IMG/VR virus record: IMGVR_UViG_3300003322_000275
Coordinates: 1-47,011 of that record
Source of the DNA: a virus
Length of the DNA: 47,011 nucleotides
Strand: one strand, 5' to 3'
Shown here: piece after piece, positions 30,603-39,251 of the stretch
How the letters are laid out: each line of letters begins with the position of its first letter
Numbering within the stretch: position 1 is the stretch's first letter
Notes under the pieces: model-generated
Told to the model about the DNA's origin: nothing
Database searches by the model: none
Seen by the model: only the letters and a program-made list of their open reading frames with translations
Position numbers and translations under genes: made by a program

Positions 30603-31008
30603 GTTGGACTACAAGATCAATGATCTTTAAGCGCTTTTGCACCGTTTCGTCGTAATCGTCACGCTCACTCATCCATTGGATGCGATCGATGCGTACCGCT
30701 GGTGATCCTGCGATGCCTTTATAATCCCTCAGAACACGCTTAAAGTGGTTTGTAAGCGTTTCAACCAGATCATAGGTGTTATGCCACAGTGTTAGCTGTA
30801 AGCGCGTCTTCGCGAACCCGGGCGCAATTTGCGTACGATCAACGTTGTTATGTGCCGATTCAGTGACTGTATCGATTAGTTGGTAATCCACAGCCGGATA
30901 GGTATTCATTGACTCCGGTATCGGCTTCGGGTACCAACGTGATGCAATCTGCGCGCCTATCTGCGAATCTGCGAGCGCGATTGCGCGTACTGCGTACTGT
31001 ACCGTCAT
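30586..31008 (-). CDS. Tail completion/terminator-like protein
   Basis: A 140-residue protein. YPAVDYQLIDTVTESAHNNV, then TRLQLTLWHNTYDLVETLTN and a final RIDRIQWMSERDDYDE follow the pattern of small siphovirus tail-terminator or completion proteins (DUF3168-like). It sits between an HK97 gp10-like gene and the tail genes, where the tail terminator is expected. The start overlaps the previous stop. Confidence 0.65.
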   Translation of the reverse strand: MTVQYAVRAIALADSQIGAQIASRWYPKPIPESMNTYPAVDYQLIDTVTESAHNNVDRTQIAPGFAKTRLQLTLWHNTYDLVETLTNHFKRVLRDYKGIAGSPAVRIDRIQWMSERDDYDETVQKRLKIIDLVVQHDTTA

Positions 31009-31379
31009 GATATTAGATGATTGATCTGAGCGCTGATTGCGTTGCGTATCTCGGCTTGTGCCTTAGATAGCTTCGTGTCAAACGCAGGTCGCAAGAATGG
31101 ATGCGCCGCCATGTCCCACGTACCAAACTCCTGATGCGGCCCATACTCGACATCCGTACCGATTTCTGCGACGATTCGATTATCATTTTTTGTCACGATC
31201 TCAGTATGGATTGATCGCCTGAGTGTACCCGTCTCATATGGTGCAAGCGTTTTTGCTTCGTTTTGGATCGGTAACGCACCGGCTGTAAGCGCATTTGACA
31301 GCACTCGCGCTTGCATACCCGACTCAAGCCGTTTAAGTTTCGATTGTAGTTCTTGCATCCCGCGAATCTTAGGGGCCAT
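31005..31379 (-). CDS. HK97 gp10-like head-tail connector
   Basis: A 124-residue protein with the gp10-family plan: an N-terminal helix (ELQSKLKRLESGMQARVLSN), APYETGTLRRSI in the middle, then VEYGPHQEFGTWDMAAHPFL followed by RPAF. The E-x-G-T-x-x-M-x-A-x-P-F-x-R-P-A block is characteristic. It acts in completing the head or joining it to the tail. Confidence 0.88.
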   Translation of the reverse strand: MAPKIRGMQELQSKLKRLESGMQARVLSNALTAGALPIQNEAKTLAPYETGTLRRSIHTEIVTKNDNRIVAEIGTDVEYGPHQEFGTWDMAAHPFLRPAFDTKLSKAQAEIRNAISAQINHLIS

Positions 31380-31752
31380 GACTTATAATCTCGGTCGTGA
31401 GTGTTGTATGCGCGCGTTCGGAGTCGTGCGCTACGCTTAAGATGTCATGCACATCGCCGTTGCACACAAACTGATCGGTAACAACAATCTGCGGATAATA
31501 TCCTTGCAACGCGATCGAATACGCAAACTCTACCACCGTTGAGTCTGATCTACGTACTTCAGCGCCAGATGTATCTTGCGCGATCTGTGCCAGGATACCG
31601 ATCAATGTTTGCACAGGTAGGTATGTAATTGTCTCTTCACCACTGCCCGCGTCTTGCACGACGGTTTTACGCTGGATATACCCGCGCGAACTGTGATGCG
31701 TATGCAATTCACGCATTAAGCGTGAATGAAACAGCCGACTCGGATTAAACAT
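31369..31752 (-). CDS. Head closure-like protein
   Basis: A 127-residue beta-rich protein. Segments GYIQRKTVVQDAGSGEETIT, then LIGILAQIAQDTSGAEVRRS and FVCNGDVHDILSVAHDSERA fit small head-closure (SPP1 gp16-like) proteins. The start at 31752 overlaps the previous gene by eight bases; a longer version from 31773 is possible. It is placed between the gp6-like adaptor and the gp10-like protein, as is usual. Confidence 0.65.
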   Translation of the reverse strand: MFNPSRLFHSRLMRELHTHHSSRGYIQRKTVVQDAGSGEETITYLPVQTLIGILAQIAQDTSGAEVRRSDSTVVEFAYSIALQGYYPQIVVTDQFVCNGDVHDILSVAHDSERAHTTLTTEIISHGP

Positions 31753-32131
31753 TGCGCTCGATCGACTTAACAATCAATTCACGCTCGCCAAAGTCGTTAT
31801 TGACTTGCTCTGCATAATCAAAGCCGCCACCAGCCGCTTGCTCGTCATATTCAGCAGCAGCTATCAATTTATCCGCGCGTTTCAGAAGTGCATCGCTCAC
31901 ACGCGCGCCATCGGTGGTAAGGTTCTGGAGTGTAATCACCTTTAAGACGAGCGCTTGATCGCTTGCGATTGCACCAAGCGCGCGGGCAGTAGCGCGCTTA
32001 ATGCTGTTATTTTCCTCAGATAGCCAAGACTCGATCTCTTCGTTTGAAAAGATCGGGTTTGACTCGTCGCGATCGGGTATGTCACGGCGTACACACCCGA
32101 CTGATGTAGTTATGTCGTAACTCCACGTCAT
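31745..32131 (-). CDS. gp6-like head-tail adaptor
   Basis: A 128-residue helical protein: VRRDIPDRDESNPIFSNEEI, SWLSEENNSIKRATARALGA and an alanine-rich final helix with DEQAAGGGFDYAEQVNNDF. The pattern S-x-E-E-I...A-x-A-x-A-L matches phage gp6-type adaptors that attach below the portal. It overlaps the previous small gene by four bases. Confidence 0.72.
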   Translation of the reverse strand: MTWSYDITTSVGCVRRDIPDRDESNPIFSNEEIESWLSEENNSIKRATARALGAIASDQALVLKVITLQNLTTDGARVSDALLKRADKLIAAAEYDEQAAGGGFDYAEQVNNDFGERELIVKSIERNV

Positions 32132-32340
32132 TTCGATGCCTTTGACGTACTAACGCGCATCTTTGACAGTGTGTCAGTGAGTTTATCGATCGATTGCACC
32201 ACATCACGCATATTGCGGTTAAAACGACGCATTTCGATCAGTAACGCACGCGAATACGATTCCCCAACGGTTACCGCGTTCGGTAGCTTATCAGGATCGT
32301 AATCAAGCCGATCGTTGTCTTTACTAGCTTCCGCTGCCAT
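32128..32340 (-). CDS. Small late protein of unknown function
   Basis: A 70-residue, charged protein (EASKDNDRLDYDPDKLPNAV) with a helical C-terminus (MRDVVQSIDKLTDTLSKMRV). It overlaps the capsid gene by 17 bases and the adaptor by four. It could be a minor head protein. No family is recognised. Confidence 0.6.
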   Translation of the reverse strand: MAAEASKDNDRLDYDPDKLPNAVTVGESYSRALLIEMRRFNRNMRDVVQSIDKLTDTLSKMRVSTSKASK

Positions 32341-33550
32341 CGCTTACTACAACCATGTTATAATCGATCAACGTTCCACCAAGAATGTGCATGATCTTTT
32401 GATGGATAGACATATCCTCGTAATCACCCATCATTGGATCAACGCCACCACCGAGCCGTTGCGTATTTGGCGCCTTTTGCCACATAGATGGTTCTTCATA
32501 CCCCTGAAGGAATGTCATTTCCATCGCGGGCCGATCTTGCGGATCGGCAAACAGGTACCATGTCGTATTTTTGTTTGCCGACGTGTCAACGATCGGAAGA
32601 TACCAGTTAGTTACGGGTTTGAAGCGTTGCATCCAATTTTCGGTAAGGATACGCACGCCAGCGCTCGCTGACGCAGGTACAGCCTCAATCGATACTGCAC
32701 GCAAGAGTTTTGTAGCAGCGATCGTCAACAATGGCGGCACAAGCAGCGTAATACCCTCCACAACGATTGGTTGACCGTTACTATCCGTACGGCCATAGAG
32801 TAGGTTAACAGCGGCTTCAAGACCCGACTCACCAAGCGCTGGGTTACCTGTTACGATGTTGTTGTGTCCGGCGCTGAAAAACGTTGAATCGGGTCCAGTG
32901 GAGTTGACAAAGAGATCAGTTGCGAAATACTCTTCGGTTCTCCGCGCGGCACGTGCAAGGAATTGCGGCAAGCGGGATAGAAATTCGCCACGCCGATTGA
33001 TCAGCATGCGCCAGTTATACGTATATCCGCGTTCGTAGACTTGTACTTGAGTCGTGTACGGCGTTTCAGACAAATCGTTATCGATGTCAACGCCGTCAAG
33101 TTCTGCTTTGCGATTCGACGGATACAACGGCTGTTGCATACCATCCAATGCGATTAGGCGCGCTTGCCGGAAGTCAACGACCGTACCGCGCTGCGCATAC
33201 GCGGGCCATGTTACTGGCGTCTCGCGATACTGCGCAAGCAAACGTGTGTCGAGGATGTCACCAAACAAGATCGGAAAATCACTGGTTGACATCACTTCAC
33301 GCATGTGATGCTCGCTGATCTGCCCGTTCTTGAATGCGACCAAGAAATCACGCATTTCACGCAATTTTGCCTGATGACGCGGATCAAACATACGTTTTGG
33401 CGTGCGAGACGGGCCGCGTTGCTGAATATCGCGCCATGCTTCGCTGAATGATCGCTGTGGGAGATCGACGACCTGTACCGCGCCACTGTCTGTCAATTCG
33501 CGGAGATCGGTATCGGTAAATTGCTCTGGACTAAAAAGCGGGTGAGTCAT
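32324..33550 (-). CDS. Major capsid protein (HK97-like)
   Basis: A 408-residue protein. The first 100 residues are charged and helical (EAWRDIQQRGPSRTPKRMFD; FKNGQISEHHMREVM). The core has the spine-helix type segment RLPQFLARAARRTEEYFATD followed by LFVN, and domain-A sequence (VVEGITLLVPPLLTIAATKL). The C-terminus (NTTWYLFADPQDRPAMEMTF followed by LQGYEEP) is characteristic of phage capsid proteins. The ATG at 33550 with GGAG upstream is chosen; a longer frame begins near the stop of the preceding gene. It lies after the protease and decoration genes. Confidence 0.88.
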   Translation of the reverse strand: MTHPLFSPEQFTDTDLRELTDSGAVQVVDLPQRSFSEAWRDIQQRGPSRTPKRMFDPRHQAKLREMRDFLVAFKNGQISEHHMREVMSTSDFPILFGDILDTRLLAQYRETPVTWPAYAQRGTVVDFRQARLIALDGMQQPLYPSNRKAELDGVDIDNDLSETPYTTQVQVYERGYTYNWRMLINRRGEFLSRLPQFLARAARRTEEYFATDLFVNSTGPDSTFFSAGHNNIVTGNPALGESGLEAAVNLLYGRTDSNGQPIVVEGITLLVPPLLTIAATKLLRAVSIEAVPASASAGVRILTENWMQRFKPVTNWYLPIVDTSANKNTTWYLFADPQDRPAMEMTFLQGYEEPSMWQKAPNTQRLGGGVDPMMGDYEDMSIHQKIMHILGGTLIDYNMVVVSDGSGS

Positions 33551-33567
33551 TATCTTTGATCTCCACA

Positions 33568-34542
33568 CTACTTACGGGTATATTCGATCCAAGCGCCGTA
33601 CAGGTACGCCGCATCGGTCGTATGCGCGCCAACAACGAGTCCAACACTCGCCATAGTCGGGTAGGCACCGATGTCACCAGCTGCAATCGTTACACTATAT
33701 TTTGCAACGGTTGTGCCGGTTACTGCCGCCGTGTTGCCGCCAGCATTGGTATCCCCAACCCCCTCGAAATAGGACACTGCAACCGTTGGCGTATTCGTCG
33801 CACCCGCCATTGCCATCAAAAGATTGACGGTAACAGCGGCAGTATCGTCAAGATCGGGCGGATATGCAAAACTCCATACGATCTCATCGCTATTCGATGC
33901 CGCCCATGCGATCCGCAATTGCTTATCGGTTGCAGCATTCACACGCTGCAAGATCGGCGTAGTATTCGATGACAACATGCCAGCGTCACCAGCCGTGTTG
34001 ATAATATCGTTGGTTGCGATCTCGCGCGCGGATGCAAGCGGTAGGGGGATGTAGCCGGTTGCAAGCGTTGTGGTAAGTTTTGCAGCGGTTACGCCGTTTG
34101 CAGCGAGTTGAGTCGTACCAACGAGTCCCGCGCTCAGCGTGCCGCTCCCTGGCGATGGTACGTGCCATACGTTGATCGTTGACGTTGCACCACTCGTTAC
34201 CGTATCATCAGCGAAGCCATAGAAGTAGCCCGATGATTTCTTGCTGAGAAATCCCGTACCATCGTTTATGTCGGCGTCAACATAGAACAGTGCATCGCCA
34301 ACTGCAACCGCGCTGTTTCCGCTATCATTGACACCCTTCACACTCAACAACGCACGGAACGGCCCGGTATCAACCGTCGTTTGAGTAGATGTGTTCCCGC
34401 CACCACCCTCATCCGTCAACGCCATACCAGTTTCAAGACCGATTCGACACGGTTGGCCCGAAAGTGGTGTGGTTGGGTGCGTGACAGTCGCGCTCTTATG
34501 CCAACACGACAAAAACGAGTCACGAGTCTGATTTGTTGCCAT
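33568..34542 (-). CDS. DUF2190-like decoration protein with a C-terminal extension
   Basis: A 324-residue protein. The first 130 residues match DUF2190 decoration proteins (GPFRALLSVKGVND...AVAVGDALFYVDADIND...GYFYGFADDTV). The remaining 190 are a separate beta-rich region (DEIVWSFAYPPDLDDTAAVT followed by VNLLMAMAGA; YSVTIAAGDIGAYPTMASVG) like jelly-roll domains of virion surface proteins. It lies between protease and capsid genes, as decoration proteins do. It may display an adhesion domain on the head. Confidence 0.72.
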   Translation of the reverse strand: MATNQTRDSFLSCWHKSATVTHPTTPLSGQPCRIGLETGMALTDEGGGGNTSTQTTVDTGPFRALLSVKGVNDSGNSAVAVGDALFYVDADINDGTGFLSKKSSGYFYGFADDTVTSGATSTINVWHVPSPGSGTLSAGLVGTTQLAANGVTAAKLTTTLATGYIPLPLASAREIATNDIINTAGDAGMLSSNTTPILQRVNAATDKQLRIAWAASNSDEIVWSFAYPPDLDDTAAVTVNLLMAMAGATNTPTVAVSYFEGVGDTNAGGNTAAVTGTTVAKYSVTIAAGDIGAYPTMASVGLVVGAHTTDAAYLYGAWIEYTRK

Positions 34543-34550
34543 GTTGACTC

Positions 34551-35903
34551 CTAATCGAGTGCTTTAAGCGACTCAACAAATTCGTTATAGCCTTTTACGC
34601 CGTCATCATTCGTTGGCGCTTGCGATCCGTTGCGCGCACCCATATAGCGCGGTGATCCACTTCCAAGCGATGCGAGATACTGCATTTCCTCAGTAACAGC
34701 CGTTTTAACGACTTCGACAAGCGCCGCACTGTCAAGCACGCCGTCTTTTAGCGTATAACGCCGTGCAAGCCCATTCACAGGGTTACACAGCCGATCGCGT
34801 GTGGGTTGGGGTAGTTGAGAATACTTGCGGATTTCCGACTCAACTAGCGTTTGTGCATCACGCAAACACAGCGCTTCGTTTTGTCGTGCGATCGTCTCCT
34901 CAAGTTTCGCAAGCCGATCAGCGGTTGCGGTATCAATCGTCATTTCCGACTCCTGTGATGTATTTTTGCGCGCGCTTTCATATAATGGCAACACTTTTCC
35001 GCCGCGCCCCGCGATCGTCACGTAATCGACTGACTTGCCTTCAGTAATCGCGTCTACGATGTTTCCGCGCCGCCCTTCGACTTCTCCGATATGCGCTTTA
35101 CCAGACGCGCGAATCGATGTGCCAATATCCGGCGCGATCACGTCAAGTGTTTTACCGAAATCAGGCACAACTTTCGCAGACGCATACAAACCAGGCCCTT
35201 GATCAACACCCTTGGGATCAATCCAGTGATCGTACCACTTTGCATCCTCTTGCAGCGTTGATCCAAGCCGCGTGAGTGTGCCTTCCGGTCTGGTTGCCTC
35301 TTCAATTGCGGTTGGATGATCGATGTAGTTGTGTAGACCCCTTTTGAACACTTTTGGCCCATCGCGCTGCAACACTTCGCGCGAGTAGTACCCCGATGAT
35401 CCCCAACCGGGCGAGATCAGCTTAAGCATGACCGTACCGTCGTTTGACACGGCACGCTCTACCAATGCAACCGAATCGCCCTCAAGCTCTACGGTTGCAC
35501 TCTCATAGGTATTGGTTGGTACTGGTTGTGGAGATTGATCGCTTGTGGGGACATACTGCACTTTACGCGACACTTCGATCGGTGTACCAAACGTAGCAAC
35601 CCCCGTTTCATCGATCGCGTAATCACATTGCATCCATCCACCATCCCAACCGTTGCGATAGACGAGGTTACTATCGAATATATCCTCAATCATCGCGCGA
35701 TTGGAAACTTTTTCGCGGATTTCACGACTTAGTGCGGCATGCAGATCGCTATTAGCAAACCCAGCCGCCTCTTTGACATCGGTGGGGGATTCATCATCAA
35801 GATCGCCCGCCGCTGTGAGCACAGCGCGGATCGCATCGAGCGCGGCGTGGATGCGGGATTTGTTGGCTTTATTGAGGACCTTACCGGCTTCATGAAGTGT
35901 CAT
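34551..35903 (-). CDS. Prohead maturation protease with scaffold-like tail
   Basis: A 450-residue protein. The protease part, about residues 140-330, includes GLHNYIDHPT (histidine), GTLTRLGSTLQED and GTSIRASGKAHIG (likely catalytic serine), the layout of S77/Mu-I-like head proteases. The final 130 residues (DTATADRLAKLEETIARQNE and onward) form a coiled coil and resemble a scaffold. The preferred ATG at 35903 is 80 bases behind a consensus minus-strand promoter. A longer open frame to 36122 runs through that promoter and is rejected. It matures the capsid encoded two genes later. Confidence 0.78.
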   Translation of the reverse strand: MTLHEAGKVLNKANKSRIHAALDAIRAVLTAAGDLDDESPTDVKEAAGFANSDLHAALSREIREKVSNRAMIEDIFDSNLVYRNGWDGGWMQCDYAIDETGVATFGTPIEVSRKVQYVPTSDQSPQPVPTNTYESATVELEGDSVALVERAVSNDGTVMLKLISPGWGSSGYYSREVLQRDGPKVFKRGLHNYIDHPTAIEEATRPEGTLTRLGSTLQEDAKWYDHWIDPKGVDQGPGLYASAKVVPDFGKTLDVIAPDIGTSIRASGKAHIGEVEGRRGNIVDAITEGKSVDYVTIAGRGGKVLPLYESARKNTSQESEMTIDTATADRLAKLEETIARQNEALCLRDAQTLVESEIRKYSQLPQPTRDRLCNPVNGLARRYTLKDGVLDSAALVEVVKTAVTEEMQYLASLGSGSPRYMGARNGSQAPTNDDGVKGYNEFVESLKALD

Positions 35904-35991
35904 AGTTATACCGCATTGCAGTGCTGAGTATGACGAGCAGAAAGGCAAGACAACGACGACAGAGAGTGTTCGCACCGCAACGCGGTAGGGG

Positions 35992-36020
35992 AGCCTATCA
36001 CGATTTGGGGGAAATGTCAA
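35992..36020 (-). promoter_or_regulatory. Late promoter of the capsid block
   Basis: On the minus strand: TTGACA (36020-36015), 17 bases, TAGGCT (35997-35992). The leader to the protease start (about 80 bases) contains a short hairpin ACCGC-AAC-GCGGT (read on either strand). It is divergent from the moron promoter at 36062, with 41 bases between the two -35 boxes. Confidence 0.72.
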
Positions 36021-36061
36021 GGGGGTAAATAAAATGCTCAAAAAGTCGTAGACTTGAGGTA

Positions 36062-36090
36062 TTGACAATCGATTGTAAATATGATATAGT
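36062..36090 (+). promoter_or_regulatory. Promoter-operator cassette
   Basis: TTGACA (36062-36067), 17 bases, TATAGT (36085-36090). A perfect CAATCGATTG (36066-36075) overlaps the -35 box, and a second box TAATTAATGG lies 37 bp on (36103-36112). It drives two coupled small genes. Confidence 0.88.
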
Positions 36091-36120
36091 AACTGTAGTC
36101 GATAATTAATGGAGTTAATC

Positions 36121-36378
36121 ATGAAGGCACGACGCTTTTCAACACTCGATAAGATCAGACTGACACCTAATCAGTGTAAAACCACGGCGGAGTTAAACGG
36201 GCGCGGTACACACATGTGGAGCGCGGGAGTCAAAATCAATACACCCGATGGTATCGGTGCGCTTGACAATGACGTGTACACCAACGATCAGACCGTATAC
36301 GTCTTTTTCGAGAATTTGTTAGATGTCAAAACATACAACATCGATCAAGTATCACGTATCGTCAGGAGTCGATCATGA
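36121..36378 (+). CDS. Moron protein of unknown function
   Basis: An 85-residue protein, first of two genes behind a regulated promoter and against the late direction. The start at 36121 follows GGAG. Beta segments (WSAGVKINTPDGIG; TVYVFFENLLDVKTYNI) suggest a small compact fold. Its stop overlaps the next start as ATGA. I do not recognise it. Confidence 0.72.
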   Translation: MKARRFSTLDKIRLTPNQCKTTAELNGRGTHMWSAGVKINTPDGIGALDNDVYTNDQTVYVFFENLLDVKTYNIDQVSRIVRSRS

Positions 36379-36602
36379 GTAATCGTATTTTTCTCGGTGT
36401 CGTTTCGTTCGCGCGGGCGAACGAATACGCCGATCGAACGCATTATCGGATCGAACACGCCAATCTAGGCGAAATTTTGCGATCGATCTGGAATCCTAGC
36501 AGATGCTTGTATGATGTTGAGATCGGATATGGGATTGACGATACAGAATGGATCACAATGTCTGATAGTGATCCCGTTGGTATCTGGCAATACACCGATT
36601 AG
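36375..36602 (+). CDS. Moron protein of unknown function
   Basis: A 75-residue protein (RIFLGVVSFARANEYADRTH; NLGEILRSIWNPSRC; WITMSDSDPVGIWQY). It is coupled to the gene before it. Its TAG stop (36600-36602) overlaps the TAA of the opposite MuF gene (36601-36599) by two bases, so the pair is fitted into the late arm without spare DNA. No family is recognised. Confidence 0.7.
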   Translation: MSNRIFLGVVSFARANEYADRTHYRIEHANLGEILRSIWNPSRCLYDVEIGYGIDDTEWITMSDSDPVGIWQYTD

Positions 36603-37381
36603 TGTACGCGCCTTAGTAGGATGTCGCAACGGCATCCAGGGAATCGAAGTGGGCGATCATGCCCCGATGGAAACGCCCGATCGATCGGTATCCATCCTGC
36701 TGCGGCGTTCTCACGGCAACCATCTGATACGCGATCGTCACGACTCGTCAACCAGGACTTTTCAAACTGCAACCCGGTATCCATCGCATCGCGCACCAGA
36801 CCGATCGATCCGGCTGTGTAGCTGTTGCCAAGCTCTGTAATTGCAACCAGTTGCGCGCGTGTTCGGGTGTGTTTTGGCCCGCCTTTTGGGGGCTTTGCGA
36901 ACGATGCAAACTCTTGCTTGATCATTCGCGCAAGCACATCATAACTCGTACCATCCTCAAGCCCCTGTGAGATAATCGCTTCGATTCGCTCTTTGGTCGT
37001 CTCGTCAACGTCTGTTTTAAGGCGAGATTTATACTCTTTGAAGTATGCAACCGCGCGAGGATTTTTAAGATCGAAATTCAAACCGAGATTAAGCGATCGA
37101 TTGCTAAAGCTCATGCCGTAGAGATAATATTGCTCAACAAGCTCTTGAATCTTACTGAGTGTAAGATCACCAGTCTTGACGAGCGCAACAAAGATGTCAT
37201 CTATTTCAGCGCGCGACTCACTAAGCGGTTTGTGTCGTGCTTGGAACGCAGCAGTAAACGCGATGCTCTGCACACGCCAGTATGCCGCGATTAGCTTTTC
37301 GACTTGCGACTCATCGATCGCACGCTGCTTCTTTGTGAGTCGATTCGCAGCTTCAAGAAATTGATCGAAATTTACACGCAT
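36599..37381 (-). CDS. MuF-type head morphogenesis protein
   Basis: A 260-residue protein. The C-terminal MuF domain is clear: ITELGNSYTAGSIGLVRDAM, KSWLTSRDDRVSDGCRENAA, DRAFPSGHDRPLRFPGCRCD. The N-terminal 150 residues are helical. The protein sits behind the portal gene, as MuF proteins do, and acts in head assembly or is injected with DNA. I place the start at 37381. The longer frame from 37408 would read through the neighbouring cassette promoter. Confidence 0.85.
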   Translation of the reverse strand: MRVNFDQFLEAANRLTKKQRAIDESQVEKLIAAYWRVQSIAFTAAFQARHKPLSESRAEIDDIFVALVKTGDLTLSKIQELVEQYYLYGMSFSNRSLNLGLNFDLKNPRAVAYFKEYKSRLKTDVDETTKERIEAIISQGLEDGTSYDVLARMIKQEFASFAKPPKGGPKHTRTRAQLVAITELGNSYTAGSIGLVRDAMDTGLQFEKSWLTSRDDRVSDGCRENAAAGWIPIDRAFPSGHDRPLRFPGCRCDILLRRVH

Positions 37382-37387
37382 CAGGTA

Positions 37388-37416
37388 TTGACAATCGATT
37401 GTTGTCATGGTACGAT
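37388..37416 (+). promoter_or_regulatory. Promoter-operator cassette
   Basis: TTGACA (37388-37393), 17 bases, TACGAT (37411-37416). CAATCGATTG is at 37392-37401 and the second box TAAACGATTT at 37429-37438, 37 bp apart centre to centre. The -35 box starts seven bases from the MuF start codon on the other strand. Confidence 0.88.
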
Positions 37417-37456
37417 TACATCAGTTGATAAACGATTTACACGAAAGGTAATAACA

Positions 37457-37651
37457 ATGGCAACGCAATTACTCGGGATCGTAACCGAAGAGACGCACCA
37501 GCGCCCACATATCAAAGAGATTCGGCGCTATTACGATCCGAAGATCAACCGCTATTACTGCATTGTCGAAAAGAAGAACGGTAAAACAAAGATGACACAG
37601 ATGTATGGAACGTATATCGAGGCGTATAACAACGCATGTAAGGTTAAGTAG
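37457..37651 (+). CDS. Moron protein of unknown function
   Basis: A 64-residue, basic protein (EIRRYYDPKINRYYCIVEKK; GKTKMTQMYGTYIEAYNNAC). GAAAGG precedes the ATG. The order of strand, turn, strand and helix resembles a small AP2-like or nucleic-acid-binding domain, but that is a guess. One base separates its stop from the end of the portal gene on the other strand. Confidence 0.72.
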   Translation: MATQLLGIVTEETHQRPHIKEIRRYYDPKINRYYCIVEKKNGKTKMTQMYGTYIEAYNNACKVK

Positions 37652-37652
37652 C

Positions 37653-39155
37653 TCACGTTTGTAGTCTTGTAGCGATCTCGCGCAATGCTTCGGTAGCTGC
37701 TGCGAGATCGCTACCTTGATTCATCTGGAAACCATCGGGAAATAGTCGATCAAGTATCTCGTCAACGTCATCGACTCCAAGCTCGTTGAGTAGGAGTCCG
37801 TAGACGTATTTCACGTCATCTACGATCAGTGTCTTGCCGTCGAGTGTGAACGCGCTGATAATCGCTGCTACGGCTTCACGTGCGCTATGTTCCAGGATCG
37901 GCGGGAAATCGACGTTGATCGTCGTGTCAACCGAGTCATCGAACACGACAACGTTTTCGCCATACTCGTTTACTGTAAGATCGCCATAGCCGCGTAATGC
38001 ACCCTGCGGGGCGATCACGGCCTGATTTAGTTGATACTTAATCAGCGTCTTGAAGATTTCGATCCATAGTTCTTGACGATCGGCAAACTGTAGCTCAGTT
38101 GGCCGATTCAGTGATTGTGCGGTTGCGTGATTTCCCATATCAACATTGCCGAACCATGTTGTTGGCAAGCCGAACGCAGCCGCTACCATGTCAAGGATCG
38201 GTTGGCCCTCGGTTGCGCTGGTCGTTGATCCGGCTGTTCTGATCGGGTTTAGTTCGTTGCCATCATTATAGATATGAGTCGAACCCGTCAGCGGGCTAGG
38301 ATTCGACTCACGTGGCGCTGTGGCGCTCAGAGATGTATTTAGGCGTGTTTTAGCAGCTTGCACACCTCGCGCACCACCTTGCACCTTCTGTGCCCACGCA
38401 AAACGTGCCAGCGCACGAATGATGGTCGCAAAATCCTCTAAGAACGTCTTGTAGGCTTTTGCCCAATCGAGCGCGGCATAAATCTCTGAGACGCCAAACA
38501 CCCAATCACTGAACCCGCCCGTCTTGACGTGGTAAACCGGGTGCATTTCGATCGGATCGCTTCCAATGCCTTGTGACTGGTCATCACGATACCTGAAATC
38601 ACGATACCACAGCGTCTTTGTGGTAGGACTCGATTGCCCGGTTGTGGTGTTAAAATCATCGTACGATACAATGCGTTTATAGTACCAGATTTTCTTTTTG
38701 TTCTGCGGATCGCGGATGATGTCTTGAATCTCATCCGGTGGAATCGTTCCCAACCGAACCTTGCCAGTAACCGGATGCGTAAACAGGACAAAATACAGAT
38801 TCCCATCCACACGCAGATCGATGTCTTTTTGTTTGCGTGCGATCGGCCCGGTTAATTCAAGCTGGTTGGTTTCATCATCGATGAACGCTTGAATAACCGC
38901 GTTTAGTTCATCATCACGCGCGGAAATATTCACACCGCGCCCAAAGACGTAGTACGTAATTGCCTTGCAGCCACGTTGGATAAGCGGATTTTTCAAATAA
39001 TTCAGGCGTGCAAGACGGGTGATCGTTCGGAGCGATTCGCGACTAAACGACTCCGCGCCATAGGTGCCCATACGCACCCATCCTGCTTGCTCTTGCTCCA
39101 GCGAGATTTCAAGATCGCGGATCGATTCTTCTAGCAATGTATCAACGTCGTTCAA
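37653..39155 (-). CDS. Portal protein
   Basis: A 500-residue protein with portal features: ESLRTITRLARLNYLKNPLI followed by QRGCKAITYYVFG, the wing region LRVDGNLYFVLFTHPVTGKV, YHVKTGGFSDWVFGVSEIYA and the C-terminal GLPTTWFGNVDMGNHATAQS. The encoded start is TTG (39153-39155) with GGAACGAG before it; the next ATG lies 26 codons later. It forms the dodecameric DNA gate, and the terminases precede it in the same direction. Confidence 0.9.
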   Translation of the reverse strand: MNDVDTLLEESIRDLEISLEQEQAGWVRMGTYGAESFSRESLRTITRLARLNYLKNPLIQRGCKAITYYVFGRGVNISARDDELNAVIQAFIDDETNQLELTGPIARKQKDIDLRVDGNLYFVLFTHPVTGKVRLGTIPPDEIQDIIRDPQNKKKIWYYKRIVSYDDFNTTTGQSSPTTKTLWYRDFRYRDDQSQGIGSDPIEMHPVYHVKTGGFSDWVFGVSEIYAALDWAKAYKTFLEDFATIIRALARFAWAQKVQGGARGVQAAKTRLNTSLSATAPRESNPSPLTGSTHIYNDGNELNPIRTAGSTTSATEGQPILDMVAAAFGLPTTWFGNVDMGNHATAQSLNRPTELQFADRQELWIEIFKTLIKYQLNQAVIAPQGALRGYGDLTVNEYGENVVVFDDSVDTTINVDFPPILEHSAREAVAAIISAFTLDGKTLIVDDVKYVYGLLLNELGVDDVDEILDRLFPDGFQMNQGSDLAAATEALREIATRLQT

Positions 39156-39183
39156 ACTCGTTCCAATCTACACGCTTTAGGTA

Positions 39184-39212
39184 TTGACAATCGATTATAG
39201 TCATGATACAGT
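39184..39212 (+). promoter_or_regulatory. Promoter-operator cassette
   Basis: TTGACA (39184-39189), 17 bases, TACAGT (39207-39212). CAATCGATTA is at 39188-39197 and the second box GAAACGATTG at 39225-39234, 37 bp on. The leading bases (AATCTACACGC) match the copies at 5021 and 37388. Confidence 0.87.
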
Positions 39213-39251
39213 GATGTTAGTTAAGAAACGATTGTAAGAAAGGGTAAAACA

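Noticed and set aside
37382-37408. N-terminal extension of the MuF protein
   Set aside because: Those nine codons are the reverse strand of the cassette promoter; the ATG at 37381 is more plausible.
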